Both the position numbers and the translations under genes were made by a program. Shown one piece after another: positions 1 to 10,059 of a stretch of 64,000 bases of DNA (the first letter of the stretch is position 1; each line of letters starts with the position of its first letter). The notes below the pieces were generated by a model. The model made no database searches. It was not told the DNA's origin and saw only the letters and a list, made by a program, of their open reading frames with translations. Source of the DNA: Anolis sagrei (Eukaryota > Chordata > Lepidosauria > Squamata > Anolidae); the NCBI RefSeq assembly GCF_037176765.1, contig NC_090024.1, positions 249,122,032 through 249,186,031 of the forward strand, in the 5' to 3' direction.

Positions 1-534
1 GGGCTGAATTCAAAGTGCTGGCGTTGGCCTTTAAAGCCCTAAACGGTTCTGGCCCAACTTACCTCTCCGAACGTATCTCGGCCTATCAGCCTGCCAGGAC
101 CCTAAGATCTTCTGGGGGGGGGGGGCTGCTCTCTATCCCGCCTGCTTCACAGGTGCGGCTGGCGGGGACGAGAGACAAGGCCTTTTCTGTGGTGGCCCCA
201 CGGCTATGGAACGCCCTCCCCATGGAGGTAAGATCAGCCCCCTCATTGATGGTATTCCGGAAAAGACTAAAAACCTGGATGTTCGAACAGGCGTTCGGTT
301 AACTCAGTGCAATAAGTGTAATGATTGAAGGACTGGCAATTTGGATGACGAAACTGGATCGCGATTTTAGTCAAGAGATGAATTGGATTGCTTATTGATA
401 TATGTATTGTGGATTGTGCTTTTATGCTTTTTAAACTGTATACTGTTGTTTGTTATAAGTTGTTGCAAACCGCGTTGAGTCGCCGGCTAGGCTGAGAAAC
501 GGCGGTATACAAGTATAGCAAATAAGTATAGCAT
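1..534 (+). mobile_element. L2-type LINE, 3' end (cut by window edge)
   Basis: Open from the window edge to a stop at 302, encoding the C-terminal end of an L2-type polymerase (LNGSGPTYLSER, RLWNALP, RLKTWMF motifs), followed by a 3' UTR that ends in the family signature around GTTGAGTCGCCGGCTAGGC. It is nearly identical to 47,485-48,020 of the full-length L2 in this window, so it belongs to the same young subfamily. The element stops about a dozen bases before the Kunitz gene 1 exon 2 splice donor and runs antisense to that gene. Confidence 0.88.
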
Positions 535-546
535 CCCGGGACTCAC

Positions 547-1502
547 CGTAGCGGCCGCAGGCGTCCACGCAGGCTTTGCGGCTGATGAAGTTGTTCTCGT
601 TGGCGCGGCATCCCCCCCAAGTGAAGGGCAGGCACTCCTTCTTCTTGAAGAGGAAGTACCAGCGCTGCTGGAGGATGAAGCAGAGGCCCGGGTCGGGGGG
701 GAGGATGCATATCCCTGGGGAGGAAAGGCAAGGCAAGGCGGGGGGGGGGGGGCAGGGGGCAGGCGTGGGGGGCAGGTGACGGCGGCACTCGGGAGGAAGG
801 CCACACCCCAGCGCACCACCCCACGATTGAGATCCCAGGGAGTGGTATCGCCTGAGCAAACTACAACAACCCAGGATGAAACACATCATTAGGTTGTAAC
901 AGGGAATGCCGGGTGTGTGTGTGTACACAGCAGAATTATAGCACTGCTGCAGCTCCATCTTACGAGATCTAGGGATTTGTAGTTGGCTCTGAAACGGCAA
1001 ATTCCGGGGTCTGATAGCACTGAGATCTAGTCACCGTGGTGTCAAAGAGCATTCATGCTCCCAAAGGGGCATCTACACAGCAGAATGAATGCAGTTGGAC
1101 AGCATTTTAACCATGGCAGCTCAATGCAGCGGAAACCTGGAAACTGTAGATTTGCAAGGTCATTACTGTTTTAATCCAGGCATGGGCAAACTTTGGCCCT
1201 CCCTCCAGGTGTTTTGGACTTCAGGTCCCACCATTCCTGGCCTCAGGACCCTTCCTTTTCCTTTTCTGCTTAACTGGCTGAGGGGAGAAAGGAAAGGGCT
1301 TGAGGAATGGTGGGACCTGAAGTCCAAAACGTGGGCTGAAGTTTACCCCTTCTCGGTTGACACCCACAAGTGGCCCTCTCCACCCAAGGGTGTGCTCCCC
1401 CGCTTCCCCCTCACGGCACTCACCCAGATCTCCAGACGCCGTGGGGAGGGTCTCCCAGAGCAGGAGGAACCCCAGGAAGAGAGTGGGGGTCCTGAAGCCC
1501 AT
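547..1502 (-). CDS. Kunitz-type serine protease inhibitor gene 1 (exons 1 and 2; last exon outside window)
   Basis: Secreted single-Kunitz-domain protease inhibitor. Exon 1 (1,424-1,502) starts at ATG 1,502 and encodes a signal peptide (MGFRTPTLFLGF, then a Leu-rich core ending near TASG) and ends in phase 1 at a GTGAGT donor. Exon 2 (547-714, 168 bases, phase 1 to phase 1) encodes the whole BPTI fold with six cysteines in exact family spacing, the WGGC loop and NENNF motif. The residue after the second Cys (P1 site) is Phe, which by family knowledge suggests chymotrypsin- or elastase-like targets rather than trypsin. A conserved acceptor-like site near 1,565 suggests an upstream non-coding exon. 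Splice sites are intact and no break is seen. By comparison with gene 2, the stop-bearing exon should lie left of position 1. The exon organisation resembles squamate Kunitz inhibitors, including those recruited into snake venoms; the actual role here is unknown. Confidence 0.85.
1178..1350. mobile_element. hAT-type palindromic MITE in the Kunitz 1 intron
   Basis: A folded-back non-autonomous element. The left arm (GGCATGGGCAAACTTTGGCC then GGTGTTTTGGACTTC) is answered by an inverted right arm around 1,300-1,335. Related copies lie at 4,140-4,515 and 8,420-8,565. It sits in the intron between exons 1 and 2 in both Kunitz genes, so it predates the gene duplication. Confidence 0.6.
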
Positions 1503-2351
1503 CTCTGGGCAAAGGCCGGACCCCAAGGTCAACCTGGGCAGCGACGAGGGCCAAGAGGTCCTTCCTGAAAGACAGGAGCCCTCCTTGCACACAGCAGGCA
1601 ACGTGGGACCCTGACCCCTGCCCTGAAACGGAGCCACCTTCAACGGGCTCCCATAATAAGGCACCCCCTCCTCCCCCCACCGGATTCTGGTCCAGGTGAG
1701 GAATGGAAACGTGGCTCACCTCCGCCTGCGAGGTCCAGCAGTCAATGTGTGCGGAAAGAACAGTCCGTTCGCACATCCCACCTGGCTGCCTTTGAACCCC
1801 AGGCGCCGGCCGACCCGCAGTGTTCTCTCCAAGCGAGAGATGACAAGCCAGGCATGGCAGAGGAACCCACCCACGCTCCCAAGTGCGGAAGCCAGGCTTG
1901 CCTTCTCTGCCCTGGACCAGACTGGGGAGCGCTTGGCAGAGACCACACGGAGCTGTCCACAGCTCCAGACGTGGGCGGTTCGTCCATTATGCGGAGTAAG
2001 CGGTCGCAGAACACTTTTTTTGCCAGGGGCGCAGAGGTGCCTCTATAAATGCCCCTCGACCGCCACTTGAGGAGCGCCCCCCCCCCCCTCAGCTCACAAC
2101 AGCCCTCGCAGTCAGTCCGGGGGGAGCCTCGGCTTTCTTGCCTCGCTGCCGGGCGATCCTCTTCCCAAAGGGGCCGGGCCCTTGAGCCTCGCCTCGCCCC
2201 TCTCGTTCCTGCTCCACCCGGCCACCGGGTGCGTTCTCCGCGTTCGATCCCTTCCCCATGACCAGCTCCCTTTCCTGATTCCCCAGCGCTCCACCTGCCT
2301 CCCCTCCTCTCCCCAATCCGCGGGTGGGCCAAGGGGCGGAGCCGCCACTCC

Positions 2352-2443
2352 TGGCCTTCTTTGGGTCCGGAGGCGTGCCTGAAGACCCCAGCGTGCGCAC
2401 CAAAAGTCGCCTCTTCTCCTGACTTTCTCTTCAGCCATTGGGA

Positions 2444-2481
<38 letters not shown>

Positions 2482-2675
2482 CTCCGGCTGGAGGTATCTC
2501 CCACCTCCGCTCCCTCCTTTGTTTTTGCGCCTACCTTCAGGAAAGGTGGGCATCTCCACCTCTCTCTCTCTCTCTCTCTCTCTCTCGGTCCCAATGGCTG
2601 AGGAGAAAGTCAGGAGTAGACTTTTGGTGCACACGCCGGGGTCTTCAGGCACGCCTCCGGACCCAAAGCGGGCCA
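2352..2675. repeat. 324-base inverted repeat with GA/CT tracts
   Basis: Arms of about 95 bases (2,352-2,447 and 2,587-2,675) are inverted copies at high identity, and continue inward into a GAGA tract on the left and a CTCT tract on the right that also pair. The centre is near 2,513. It would form a long hairpin. Most likely a fold-back type non-autonomous DNA element; no family recognised. Confidence 0.75.
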
Positions 2676-2699
2676 GGCAAGGGAGCAAGTGCGGCAAGT

Positions 2700-2815
2700 G
2701 TAGTTACCGGGATGTATAGTTCACCCACAATCAAAGAGCATTCTGAACTCCACCGATGATGGAATTGAACCAAATATGGCACACAGAACTCCCACGACAA
2801 ACAGAAAATATATAT
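2700..2815 (+). mobile_element. Fragment of dispersed hAT-like repeat
   Basis: Shares the phrases TATAGTTCACC, AAAGAGCATTCTGAA and CACACAGAACTCCCA with copies at 14,535-15,066, 33,735-33,900, 34,260-34,500 and 51,020-51,222. Only a short part is present. Confidence 0.55.
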
Positions 2816-3116
2816 CAATGATTGGTTGGGGGGGGGGCGGCAAAATACTGTTTGCTTACCTTTGAAAATTACCTAGGGCCGCCTCTGGCTCCAGAGCTCC
2901 CTCCCTGTAAGTGCACAGCCCCATTGACACTGGGGGAGGCCATAGCGAGGGTCTGTGCATCATGGAAGCACAGGCACACGGGCACGGACTGAGCCAGAAC
3001 CAGCCCCACAACCCCACAGCCCCACGCTCGGGAGGAGAAGCAGGGCTCAGAGCCACTCAGGACCATTCTGCAGAGCCCACAGAGCAAGAGCCACTGCTGC
3101 TTGGAAGCCTAGAATG

Positions 3117-3660
3117 CTAGAGATGGGAGAGACCTGGTGGGCCATCATCCAGTCCAACCCCATTCTGCCAAGAAGCAGGGAAATCCCACTCAAAGCACTC
3201 CCTACAGATGGCCATCCAGCCTCTGTTTAAAAGCCTCCCAAGAAGGAGCCTCCACCACACTCCACAAAAGGGGGGGGGGGAGAGAGAGAGAGAGAGAGGG
3301 AGAGAGTTCCACTGCTGAACAGCTCTCACAGCGAGGAAGTTCTTCCTCAGGTCCAGGTGGACTCTCCTTCCTTTGCTGTAGTTTGAAGCCGTGGCTCCAT
3401 GGCGCCCTAGTCTCTCTCCAGGGCAGCAGAAAGGACGCCTGCTCCCTCCCCCATCCCTAGGGCTTGCCCTCCCCTCTTGACCCCTGGCCCTTCCCGTGTC
3501 TCCTCTCAGCCTTCTCTTCTGCTCCTCAGAGGGACCCATGCCTTCCCGGCCTTTGACCCTTTGGGTTGCTCTCCGCCGGGCACCTTCTGCCTTGGAGCCC
3601 AGCTCCTCAGAGTGCGCCTTGCCCAGGGTCAGCCAGAGGATTCCCATGGTCGAGGGGCAA
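3117..3660 (-). mobile_element. CR1 LINE, 3' end
   Basis: On the minus strand the frame shows the usual squamate CR1 polymerase end (KRRLRGD, AVQQWNSLP, NRGWMAI, PASWQNGVGLDDGP) followed by the short CR1 3' end. 5'-truncated, with a GA/CT microsatellite inside (3,272-3,307). Confidence 0.85.
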
Positions 3661-3836
3661 CGGGAGACTTAGTCCAACCTTCCAGCCCTAAGTGGACATC
3701 TGCAGAGCTGAAAACCAGAAGTCCTCCCTCGGGGAGGGATTGGTCAAGCGTGACCTTTCTCCAGTCGTTGGTCATCCATCCGATTTGTTGCGCCAAAGGG
3801 CCAGAGGCAGGAGAGCCAGGCCTTGAGTAAACAGTC

Positions 3837-3880
3837 TCTCCCTCCTCCTCCTCCTCCTCCTCCTCCTCCTCCTCCTCCTG
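3837..3880 (+). repeat. (CCT)n microsatellite
   Basis: About fourteen CCT/TCC triplets. The surrounding stretch 3,660-4,140 has no gene or repeat I recognise. Confidence 0.95.
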
Positions 3881-4139
3881 CAATGGCGTTGCCCAGTTCT
3901 CCCGAATCCAGCCCTCCCTCTCTGCCAGGCGTTTACGAATCCAGCCTTCTCCCTCCTCTCTGTCCACAAGCCCTTCCTCCCAATTCTGGTGATGGCTGCT
4001 GATCCTTGACCTATTGGACATACTTGTGAACGCACAGACACGGGTCTGGATGCTAGAGCAGGGCTTCCTTCGCTCCCATTGTCTTCATGTCCAGACAATA
4101 GCCTTTGCTTCGGGGTTTCATGCTGCTGCTCTTAAGGAG

Positions 4140-4515
4140 TTTGGCCAGGTGTTGGGAATGCCCTTGTTTTGGGCTTCAGCTCCCAAAGCGGATGAGGGGG
4201 GAAAGGGAGGGGCCTGAGGCTGTCAGGAATTGTGGAAGTCCACCACACCTGGAGGGAGGGCCAAAGTTGGCCCGTGCCTGCCCTAAGGCGTAACTAGTAT
4301 CCAAGGGTTTTATCGGCAAGGTTCTGTCGTTGCATTCAGGAGATTTCAACTCCCACAATTCCCAACAGCCGCAGGACTTTTTTTTTCCCTTTTCCATTTC
4401 CTCTTCTGCTTAAGGAAAGGGAAAAGGGAAAGGTCCATGGCTGTGGGGAATGGTGGGAGTTGAAGTCCACCACACCTGGAGGGAGGGCCGAAGTTGGCCC
4501 ATGCCTGACTTAGGG
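4140..4515. mobile_element. Two adjacent hAT-type MITE copies
   Basis: Two members of the family seen at 1,178-1,350. The shared block CACACCTGGAGGGAGGGCC with GTGGGAGTTGAAGTCC occurs near 4,240 and again near 4,470, each ending in a CCxTGCCTG terminus, with inverted partners between. 4,515-5,010 holds nothing I recognise apart from a G-run near 4,605. Confidence 0.5.
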
Positions 4516-5034
4516 TCATCCACCGCAGGCCATCCCAGGCCAAGCAGCCCAGCCCTCCTGCCCCCCTCCCCATTGGCCACCAGAATACTAACTGGGTTTA
4601 CACTGGGGGGGGGGGGGGTCGTGCAGAAACACAGGGCGCTCAGGAAACAACTTCCAGCAGAAGCTGGCCACAGAATTGTGCTGGAGGACCGAGGAATCTA
4701 GAACCTCCCAGGTGGGGGGTTGACCATAGAACTGCACTGGACGACCCTGAGTTTGCTAAACGGGTGCCCCCTCGAAGAAGAATCCCTCAGTCCTCCAGCA
4801 TGAAGTTGCCCATGGCTTTGAACTGGAAGGCTTACAGGCTCCTAGAGCGGACATTTCAGTCCAAGCCATCAATCATCAAACTCACAAAGGTCAAGGCTGT
4901 AAATGTGGAGAGAAGTCCATGTGGCGCGGCTTCTCCATTGTGGAGCTGAGAGGCACAGGAATGGGCTCGGCTTCCACCCTGAACCCTGCGCACAAAAACA
5001 CGGGGAACAGAATGGCAAGGAAACGCAGGCGGCC

Positions 5035-5040
5035 TTTATT
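5035..5040 (-). promoter_or_regulatory. Polyadenylation signal of Kunitz gene 2
   Basis: AATAAA on the minus strand, about 130 bases after the TAA stop, in the expected place for the last exon. Confidence 0.7.
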
Positions 5041-5166
5041 CAGAGAAGACCTCTAGTGTGGACCCACCAGAGGCGCTTCCCCTGGGTCCAGGTGGCCCTC
5101 CGCTCCACACTTCTCTCAGGTGTTCTCCCCAGGTGTTCTCCCAAGGCCTCAGCGGCAGCGTCTTCA

Positions 5167-8100
5167 TTATCCTGCAAAGAGAAAAGAGCCAAGTGCATGA
5201 GCGTGTCTTGGGTGCCATCCTAGGCGTTGTAGTCTTGGGATCACGGGAGATGTAGATTTACAAGAGCTTCAACCTGCTCTGCCATGGAGCGCTGGTGCCA
5301 CATCATGCGCCCGCTTCTGGCGCATTTATTTATTTAAACATTTATATTCCACCCTTCTTCTCACCCCGGCTCAGGGGACTCAGGGCAGAGCACAGCATAA
5401 AGACGGCAAACATTCAATGCCGGGACACAAATTCATATGCGCATACATAATCATGACACACATTTGTCTCAATATGAAAATACACCATTTAAAACCGTCC
5501 TAGTCGTCAGCGCCAAATCTAATTGGCCTGGTGACCTTTCCTATCGCTGCCTTATTGCCTTGTCCCGAAAGCTTGGCCCTTCTCACCTCGAGAGGCACTC
5601 AGGGCGGAGCACAAGATACATATACACGGCAAGCATTCAATGCCGGGACATAAAATAAACTATAAATACACATAAACATTGGAACCAGTCGTCCCCACGT
5701 TAAAATCAACTGTTAAAACCGTCTCAAATCATCCTTATTGACTCTGGTCGGCAAGGTAAAGTTTCCTCCTGGCACTGCCCCAAAGTCTTGGTCCCACAGC
5801 CAGGTTTTTAAATTTTCACCAACTTTCTGAAGGACAGGAGGGAGGGAGGGAGGGCGCTGATCTAATCTCGCCAGGAAGGAAGTGCCATAGTGAGGGGGCC
5901 ATCACTGAGAAGGCCTCTCTCTCTCTCTCTCTCTCTCTCGTCCCTGCCAAATGCGGCTGTGAAGGTGGTGGGACCGAGAGCAGGGCCTCCCCAGAGATCT
6001 TAGTCTTTGTGGTGGTTCGTAAAGGAGATGTGTTCGGACAGATAAACTGGGCTGGAGCTGTTTAAGGCTTTATAGGCCAAAGCCTAGCTTGTGGAAGAGA
6101 AGGCTGAGAGGAGACATGATGTCCATATCTAAAATATGTGAGGGGAATATGTCCTAGGGAGGAGGGGGCAGGCTTCCTTTCTGCTGCCCTGAAGAACAGG
6201 ACGCAATGGAACAATGGCTTCAAATGGCAGGAAAGGAAGGACATTCCACCTGAACATGAGAACTTGCTGACAGTGAGAGAGAGAGCTGTTCAGCAGTGGA
6301 ACTCTCTGCCCTTTGTGGAGTGTGGTGGAGGCAGGCTCCCTCTTTGGAGGCTTTGTAGCAGAGGCTGGGTGGCATTTGCAGGGGATTTTCCTGTTTCTTG
6401 GCAGAATAGGGTTGGACTGGATGGCCCACCAGTAACCTCAGCACACTACAGAACAGAATCCACTTAAAATCGGGTTCCTGCCTCCTGCTGAATTCTGAGG
6501 TTTGTAGTTCAGGGAGGAGCCTTTGCCAGCCTCCCAAAAGTACAAACCCCAGAATTCTGCAGGAGGCAGGAACCCGATTTAAAGTGGATTCTGTTCTCGA
6601 GTGTGATGAAGCCACGGGTCTCTTCCAACTCCAGGATTCTGTGATTCCAATGGGAGCGTGGACCACCGTGGCCAAGCCTGGCTTCCCAAGGAATGGGTGC
6701 ACAAGTAGTGTTAAGTGTGCAAAAGCCCCCCCCCCCCCCCGGGAGACTCCAGGCTCAGCGATGAGTCCAGGATCCCACCCAAGCTGTGACCCTGCGCCTT
6801 CGGGGGGGTGTCGCCCCTTCCCTCCTTCCTTCCCCCCAGCACAGGCTGCAACCCCATGCCCGGTTCGGCCTTGCGACTGACCAGGAGGACCGCTGCCTTG
6901 CCTGGATTCAGCTTCAATCCAGACCGTCACAGTGGCCAGGCACCAGTTCCAGACCTGGACGGCAGGCAGATTTCCCCAACACCTGCTTGGCCCCCCAACC
7001 TGCGTGAAGGAGGCCCCCCCCCCCCCCCGGGACTCACCGTAGTGTCCGCAGACGTCCATGCAGGCCTCGTGGGTGGGGAAGTTGTTCTCGTTGGCCCGGC
7101 ACCCCCCCCAAGTGAAGGGCCGGCACTCCTTCTTCTGGAAGTGGAAGTACCAGCGCTGCTGGAGGTTGAAGCAGACGCCCGGGTCGGACGGGAGCATGCA
7201 CACCCCTGGGGGGGAAAGGCGGGGGGGGGGCAGGCACAGGGGGCAGCGTTACTGCATGACATACATCATCGGGTTGGAAGGAGGAATGCCGTGTGTGAGT
7301 GTGAGTGTGCAGGGCTGTAGTCAAGGGGGAGGGGGTGTTAGGGGTTCAATCCCCCCTCGAAATGTTTCAGGTTAAAAACATCCCTGGTTTACTTATGAAT
7401 TTCAACTGGTGAGCCCACTCCCTTGCTGCTAAGTCTATGAGATGTCCCTCCAGAACTGCAACACCCTCTCCAGCACATTGGGACAATTCCCCCTTATACC
7501 AACCCCAGGGATTACTTCGGTCCGAAGACCAAAATTTGCTTGAAGTCCCCAACATCCGGACTTATCACCTGTCCTCTCCTAGGCAGAGGGCCTTCTCGAT
7601 CGTGGCCCCTTATTTATGGAATGTCTTGGCGGTTGGAACCCGAACCATCCGAGACCTACTTGCTTGTCGGAAAGCCTGTAAGACCTTTCTCTTCCGACAA
7701 GCTTTCGATGGGTGAATAACAACTCGGGACTACGTCGGTTCTCGTTTTTATTGTATTTTAAAGTTGGTTGTATTGTTTCAATCTACTGCTGTAAACCGCT
7801 CCGAGCCAAATTGGGAGTGGCGGTGTACAAGTCAAATAAATAAAATAAAATAAATAAAAATGTATTCACAGTCCTGACTTGCATCAAGCGCTGAAAGGAA
7901 CCCAGTTGCCCCCCCCCCCCCACACACACACACCTGGGAGGCCACACCTGAGGCATTGGGGGGGGGGGCAGGACTTGAAGCCCCCCATGAAGGAGACGAG
8001 AAAATTGATTTAATTAAGTCTATATAAAATATAGAATGAACCATATTGTTTAAATGATTTTTGAACTACTTCTCATGATTCCCTATAAAAAAAACCTCCC

Positions 8101-8727
8101 CCCCCCCCCTTGAGATTTTTTTTCTGGCTACGGTCCTGTGTGAGTGTGGACACACAGCAGAATTAAAGCAGTTTGACCACACTTGCACTGCTGCAGCTCC
8201 ATCTTGTGAGATCTTGGGATTTGTAGTTGGCTCTGAAACGGCATATTCCAGGATCTCACAGCACTGGGATGGAGTCACCGTGGTGACAAAGAGCATTCGT
8301 CCTCCCAGAGGGGCATCTACACGGCAGAATGAATGCACTCCGACAGCATTTTAACCATGGCAGCTCAAACAGCAGAAGCCTGGAAACTGTAGTTTTGCAA
8401 GGTCATCCGTGTTTTAATCCAGGCATGAGCAAACTTGGGCCCTCCCTCCTGGTGTTTTGGACTACAACTCCCACCATTCCTGGCCTCAGGACCCTTCCTT
8501 TTCCTTTTCAGCGGTTGAGGCCGAGGCCAGGAATGGTGGGAGTTGAAGTCCAAAATGTGGGCTGAAGTTTATCCCCGCTTGGTTGACATCCACGAGTGGG
8601 TCTCCCCACCCACAGATGTGCTCCCCGCTTCCCCCTCACGGCACTCACCCAGATCTCCAGACGCCGTGGGGAGGGTCTCCCAGAGCAGGAGGAACCCCAG
8701 GAAGAGAGCGGGGGTCCCGGCACCCAT
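5167..8727 (-). CDS. Kunitz-type serine protease inhibitor gene 2 (complete, three exons)
   Basis: Predicted 83-residue secreted inhibitor. Exon 1 (8,649-8,727) starts at ATG 8,727 and encodes a signal peptide (MGAGTPALFLGF, Leu-rich core, likely cleavage near TASG) and ends in phase 1. Exon 2 (7,038-7,205, 168 bases) encodes the Kunitz domain with cysteines at residues 29, 38, 54, 62, 75 and 79, spacing identical to BPTI (9, 16, 8, 13, 4). P1 is Phe39; GGC and NENNF motifs are present. Exon 3 begins at 5,171 after a CTCTTTGCAG acceptor; its first two bases complete a Gly codon and TAA follows at once (5,169-5,167), so the domain ends CGHYG. A polyadenylation signal follows at 5,035-5,040. 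Both donors are GTGAGT. Intron 1 holds a hAT composite, intron 2 a CR1 and a MITE. Tandem duplicate of gene 1; the exon 2 products are about three quarters identical. Specificity is inferred from P1 only. Confidence 0.88.
5322..6078 (-). mobile_element. L2-type LINE fragments (two copies, minus strand)
   Basis: 5,322-5,465 is a 3' end with an ATTTATTTATTT tail and the CTCACCCCGGCTCAGGGGAC signature. A second related tail lies at 5,580-5,690, and 5,750-6,078 carries the polymerase C-terminus on the minus strand (SLWHFLP-like and KTWLWDQ-like motifs). Inside are a GGGA run near 5,843 and a (CT)n tract at 5,917-5,939. Confidence 0.7.
6085..6650 (+). mobile_element. CR1 LINE 3' end, interrupted by a palindromic MITE
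   Basis: Plus-strand CR1 end (AVQQWNSLP, GWVAFAG, FPVSWQNRVGLDGPP). The final CR1 motif is split: the part up to about 6,440 and the part from about 6,610 (GTCTCTTCCAACTCCAGGAT) flank a palindromic insertion at 6,450-6,597. Confidence 0.8.
6450..6597. mobile_element. 148-base palindromic MITE
   Basis: Outer ends AGAACAGAATCCACTT and its inverse form arms of about 60 bases around a short centre (near 6,523). Inserted in the last bases of a CR1 copy. Superfamily not determined; no clean target-site duplication was read. Confidence 0.7.
7314..8152. mobile_element. hAT-type element with nested L2, in Kunitz 2 intron 1
   Basis: Ends resemble CAGGGCCGTAGCCAG inverted repeats (CAGGGCTGTAGTCAAG at the left, CTGGCTACGGTCCTG at the right) inside GTGAGTGTG-rich flanks. 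The corresponding intron of Kunitz gene 1 (about 905-925) runs straight through without it. A second member of this family lies at 31,968-32,234. Long C and G runs occur near 7,910, 7,960 and 8,098. Confidence 0.65.
7385..7858 (+). mobile_element. L2-type LINE 3' fragment nested in hAT
   Basis: Frame 7,437-7,715 shows LRSEDQNLLEVP, RAFSIVAP, LWNVL and FLFRQAF, the same subfamily as the minus-strand copies at 49,330 and 58,390. It ends in the CGGTGTACAAGTCAAATAAA tail. Confidence 0.8.
8420..8565. mobile_element. hAT-type palindromic MITE, Kunitz 2 intron copy
   Basis: Paralogue of the MITE at 1,178-1,350 at the same place in the duplicated gene. Arms GTTTTGGACTACAACTCCCA and inverse, with a left end GGCATGAGCAAACTTGG. 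Confidence 0.6.
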
Positions 8728-9436
8728 CTCTGGGCAAGGGCCGGACCCCAAGGTCAACCCGGGCAGCGACGAGGGCCAAGAGGTCCTTCCTGAAAGAAAG
8801 GAGCCCTCCTTGCAGTGGAATCCCCCAACGGTGGGACCCTGACCCCTTCCCCGAAATGGAGCCACCTTCAACGGGCTCCCATAATAAGCCCCCCCCCCCA
8901 CCAGATTCTGGCCCAGGTGAGGAATGGAAAGGTGGCTCACCTCCGCCTTCGAGGTCCAGTGGTCAAGGAGTGCGGAAAGAACAGTCCGTTCGCCCATCCC
9001 ACCTGGCTGCCTTTGAACCCCAGGCGCCGGCCGACCCACAGCGTTCTCTTGAGTGGGAGATGACAAGCCAGGCGTGGCAGAGGAACCCACCCACGCTCCC
9101 AAGTGCGGGAGCCAGGCTTGCCTTCTCTGCCCAGACTGGGGAGCGCCTGGGGGCTTGTCCAGCCGGTCAGCCAGGCAGAGACCACAGGGAGCTGTCCACG
9201 GACACAGAGCTCCCTCCCTGCAAGTGCACAGCCCCATTGGCTCTGGGGGAGGCCATAGCGAGGCACAAAGAGAAGCACTGGCCCACGGCACAGGCAGAGC
9301 CAGCCCCACGCTCGCTCGCTCGCTCGGGGGGAGAAGCAGGCCTCACGGCCCTTCAGGGTTTCTGCAGCAGCAGCAGCCCACAGAGCAAGAGCCACTGCCA
9401 CTCGGAGCTCTTCCCTCCCTTCTCACACTTCAGGAG

Positions 9437-9770
9437 ATTGATTTATTTCGTGCCAAAAGCATTGCACAAATTAGTAGAAAACTGATAAAAAACAGAAGGA
9501 GCACAAGGGGCTAAATATCTTTGGACCAAAAATGGGCAACAGCAACTGCATTGTCTGTAGCCTCCAACAATTCTTCCCCTGTGCATGAGGCAGGGCGTGG
9601 TGGGCAGGCGCACGGGTGCGGAGTGGCATGTTCTGTCCACGGTCGCACAAGGCGGAGGGTTCTCTCAGGCGGTGCCATTTGGCCAAGTTCCCCTTTGATC
9701 TGCCCACTCTGCTCCCGAGTCTCTTCAGGGACCTCCACGTTGCCCACTCCTGCTTTGCGCCTGGAGGAAG
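9437..9770 (-). mobile_element. Decayed Vingi-like LINE 3' end
   Basis: On the minus strand WATWRSLKRLGS, NLAKW and CxxGQ-type residues align with WATWKALNRLRS, NLKKW and the Cys-rich end of the intact copy at 42,055-45,271, and the 3' tail ACGAAATAAAT resembles ACGATAAATAAAT. Much more diverged than the copy nested in the L2. 9,400-9,437 is unassigned; 9,770-9,890 shows nothing. Confidence 0.65.
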
Positions 9771-9892
9771 ACCCTCCCTCGTGGGGGTGGGGTGGGGGTG
9801 GGCACCCAATGGGGGTTGCCTGGCTGTGCTGCCCACAGGGAAGGTGCTCTTGCTCTTGCTGGAGAACATTAAGAGGAGGGCTGGCTCTTCCC

Positions 9893-9940
9893 CTTCCTTC
9901 CTTCCTTCCTTCCTTCCTTCCTTCCTTCCTTCCTTCCTTG
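9893..9940 (+). repeat. (CCTT)n microsatellite
   Basis: About eleven CCTT units. Confidence 0.95.
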
Positions 9941-10059
9941 GAGTCCACTGATAGCCAGGCAGTGGGGGGCCTTTGGGGAGTTCGGCCTGATTTCTCTCCC
10001 ACTCAGCAGCCACTTCAGGGCACTCAGCCCACCTCTGCCTGGGCCTCCGCTCTCCTGGC

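Larger units (their letters stand above)
1960..2895. other. Block present only in Kunitz duplicate 1
   Basis: The duplicated flank reads continuously through 9,190-9,215 in copy 2, but in copy 1 about 0.93 kb intervenes between the same two sequences. The block is GC-rich at the start, with a TATA-like CTATAAAT at 2,042 and GC-box-like motifs near 2,330, then a large inverted repeat (2,352-2,675), then a fragment of a dispersed hAT-like repeat (about 2,700-2,815). No coding frame is convincing. It could be an insertion in copy 1 or a deletion in copy 2. Confidence 0.6.

Noticed and set aside
3629-4098. Glu-rich and Arg-rich open frames near 3,840
   Set aside because: Products of the (CCT)n microsatellite.
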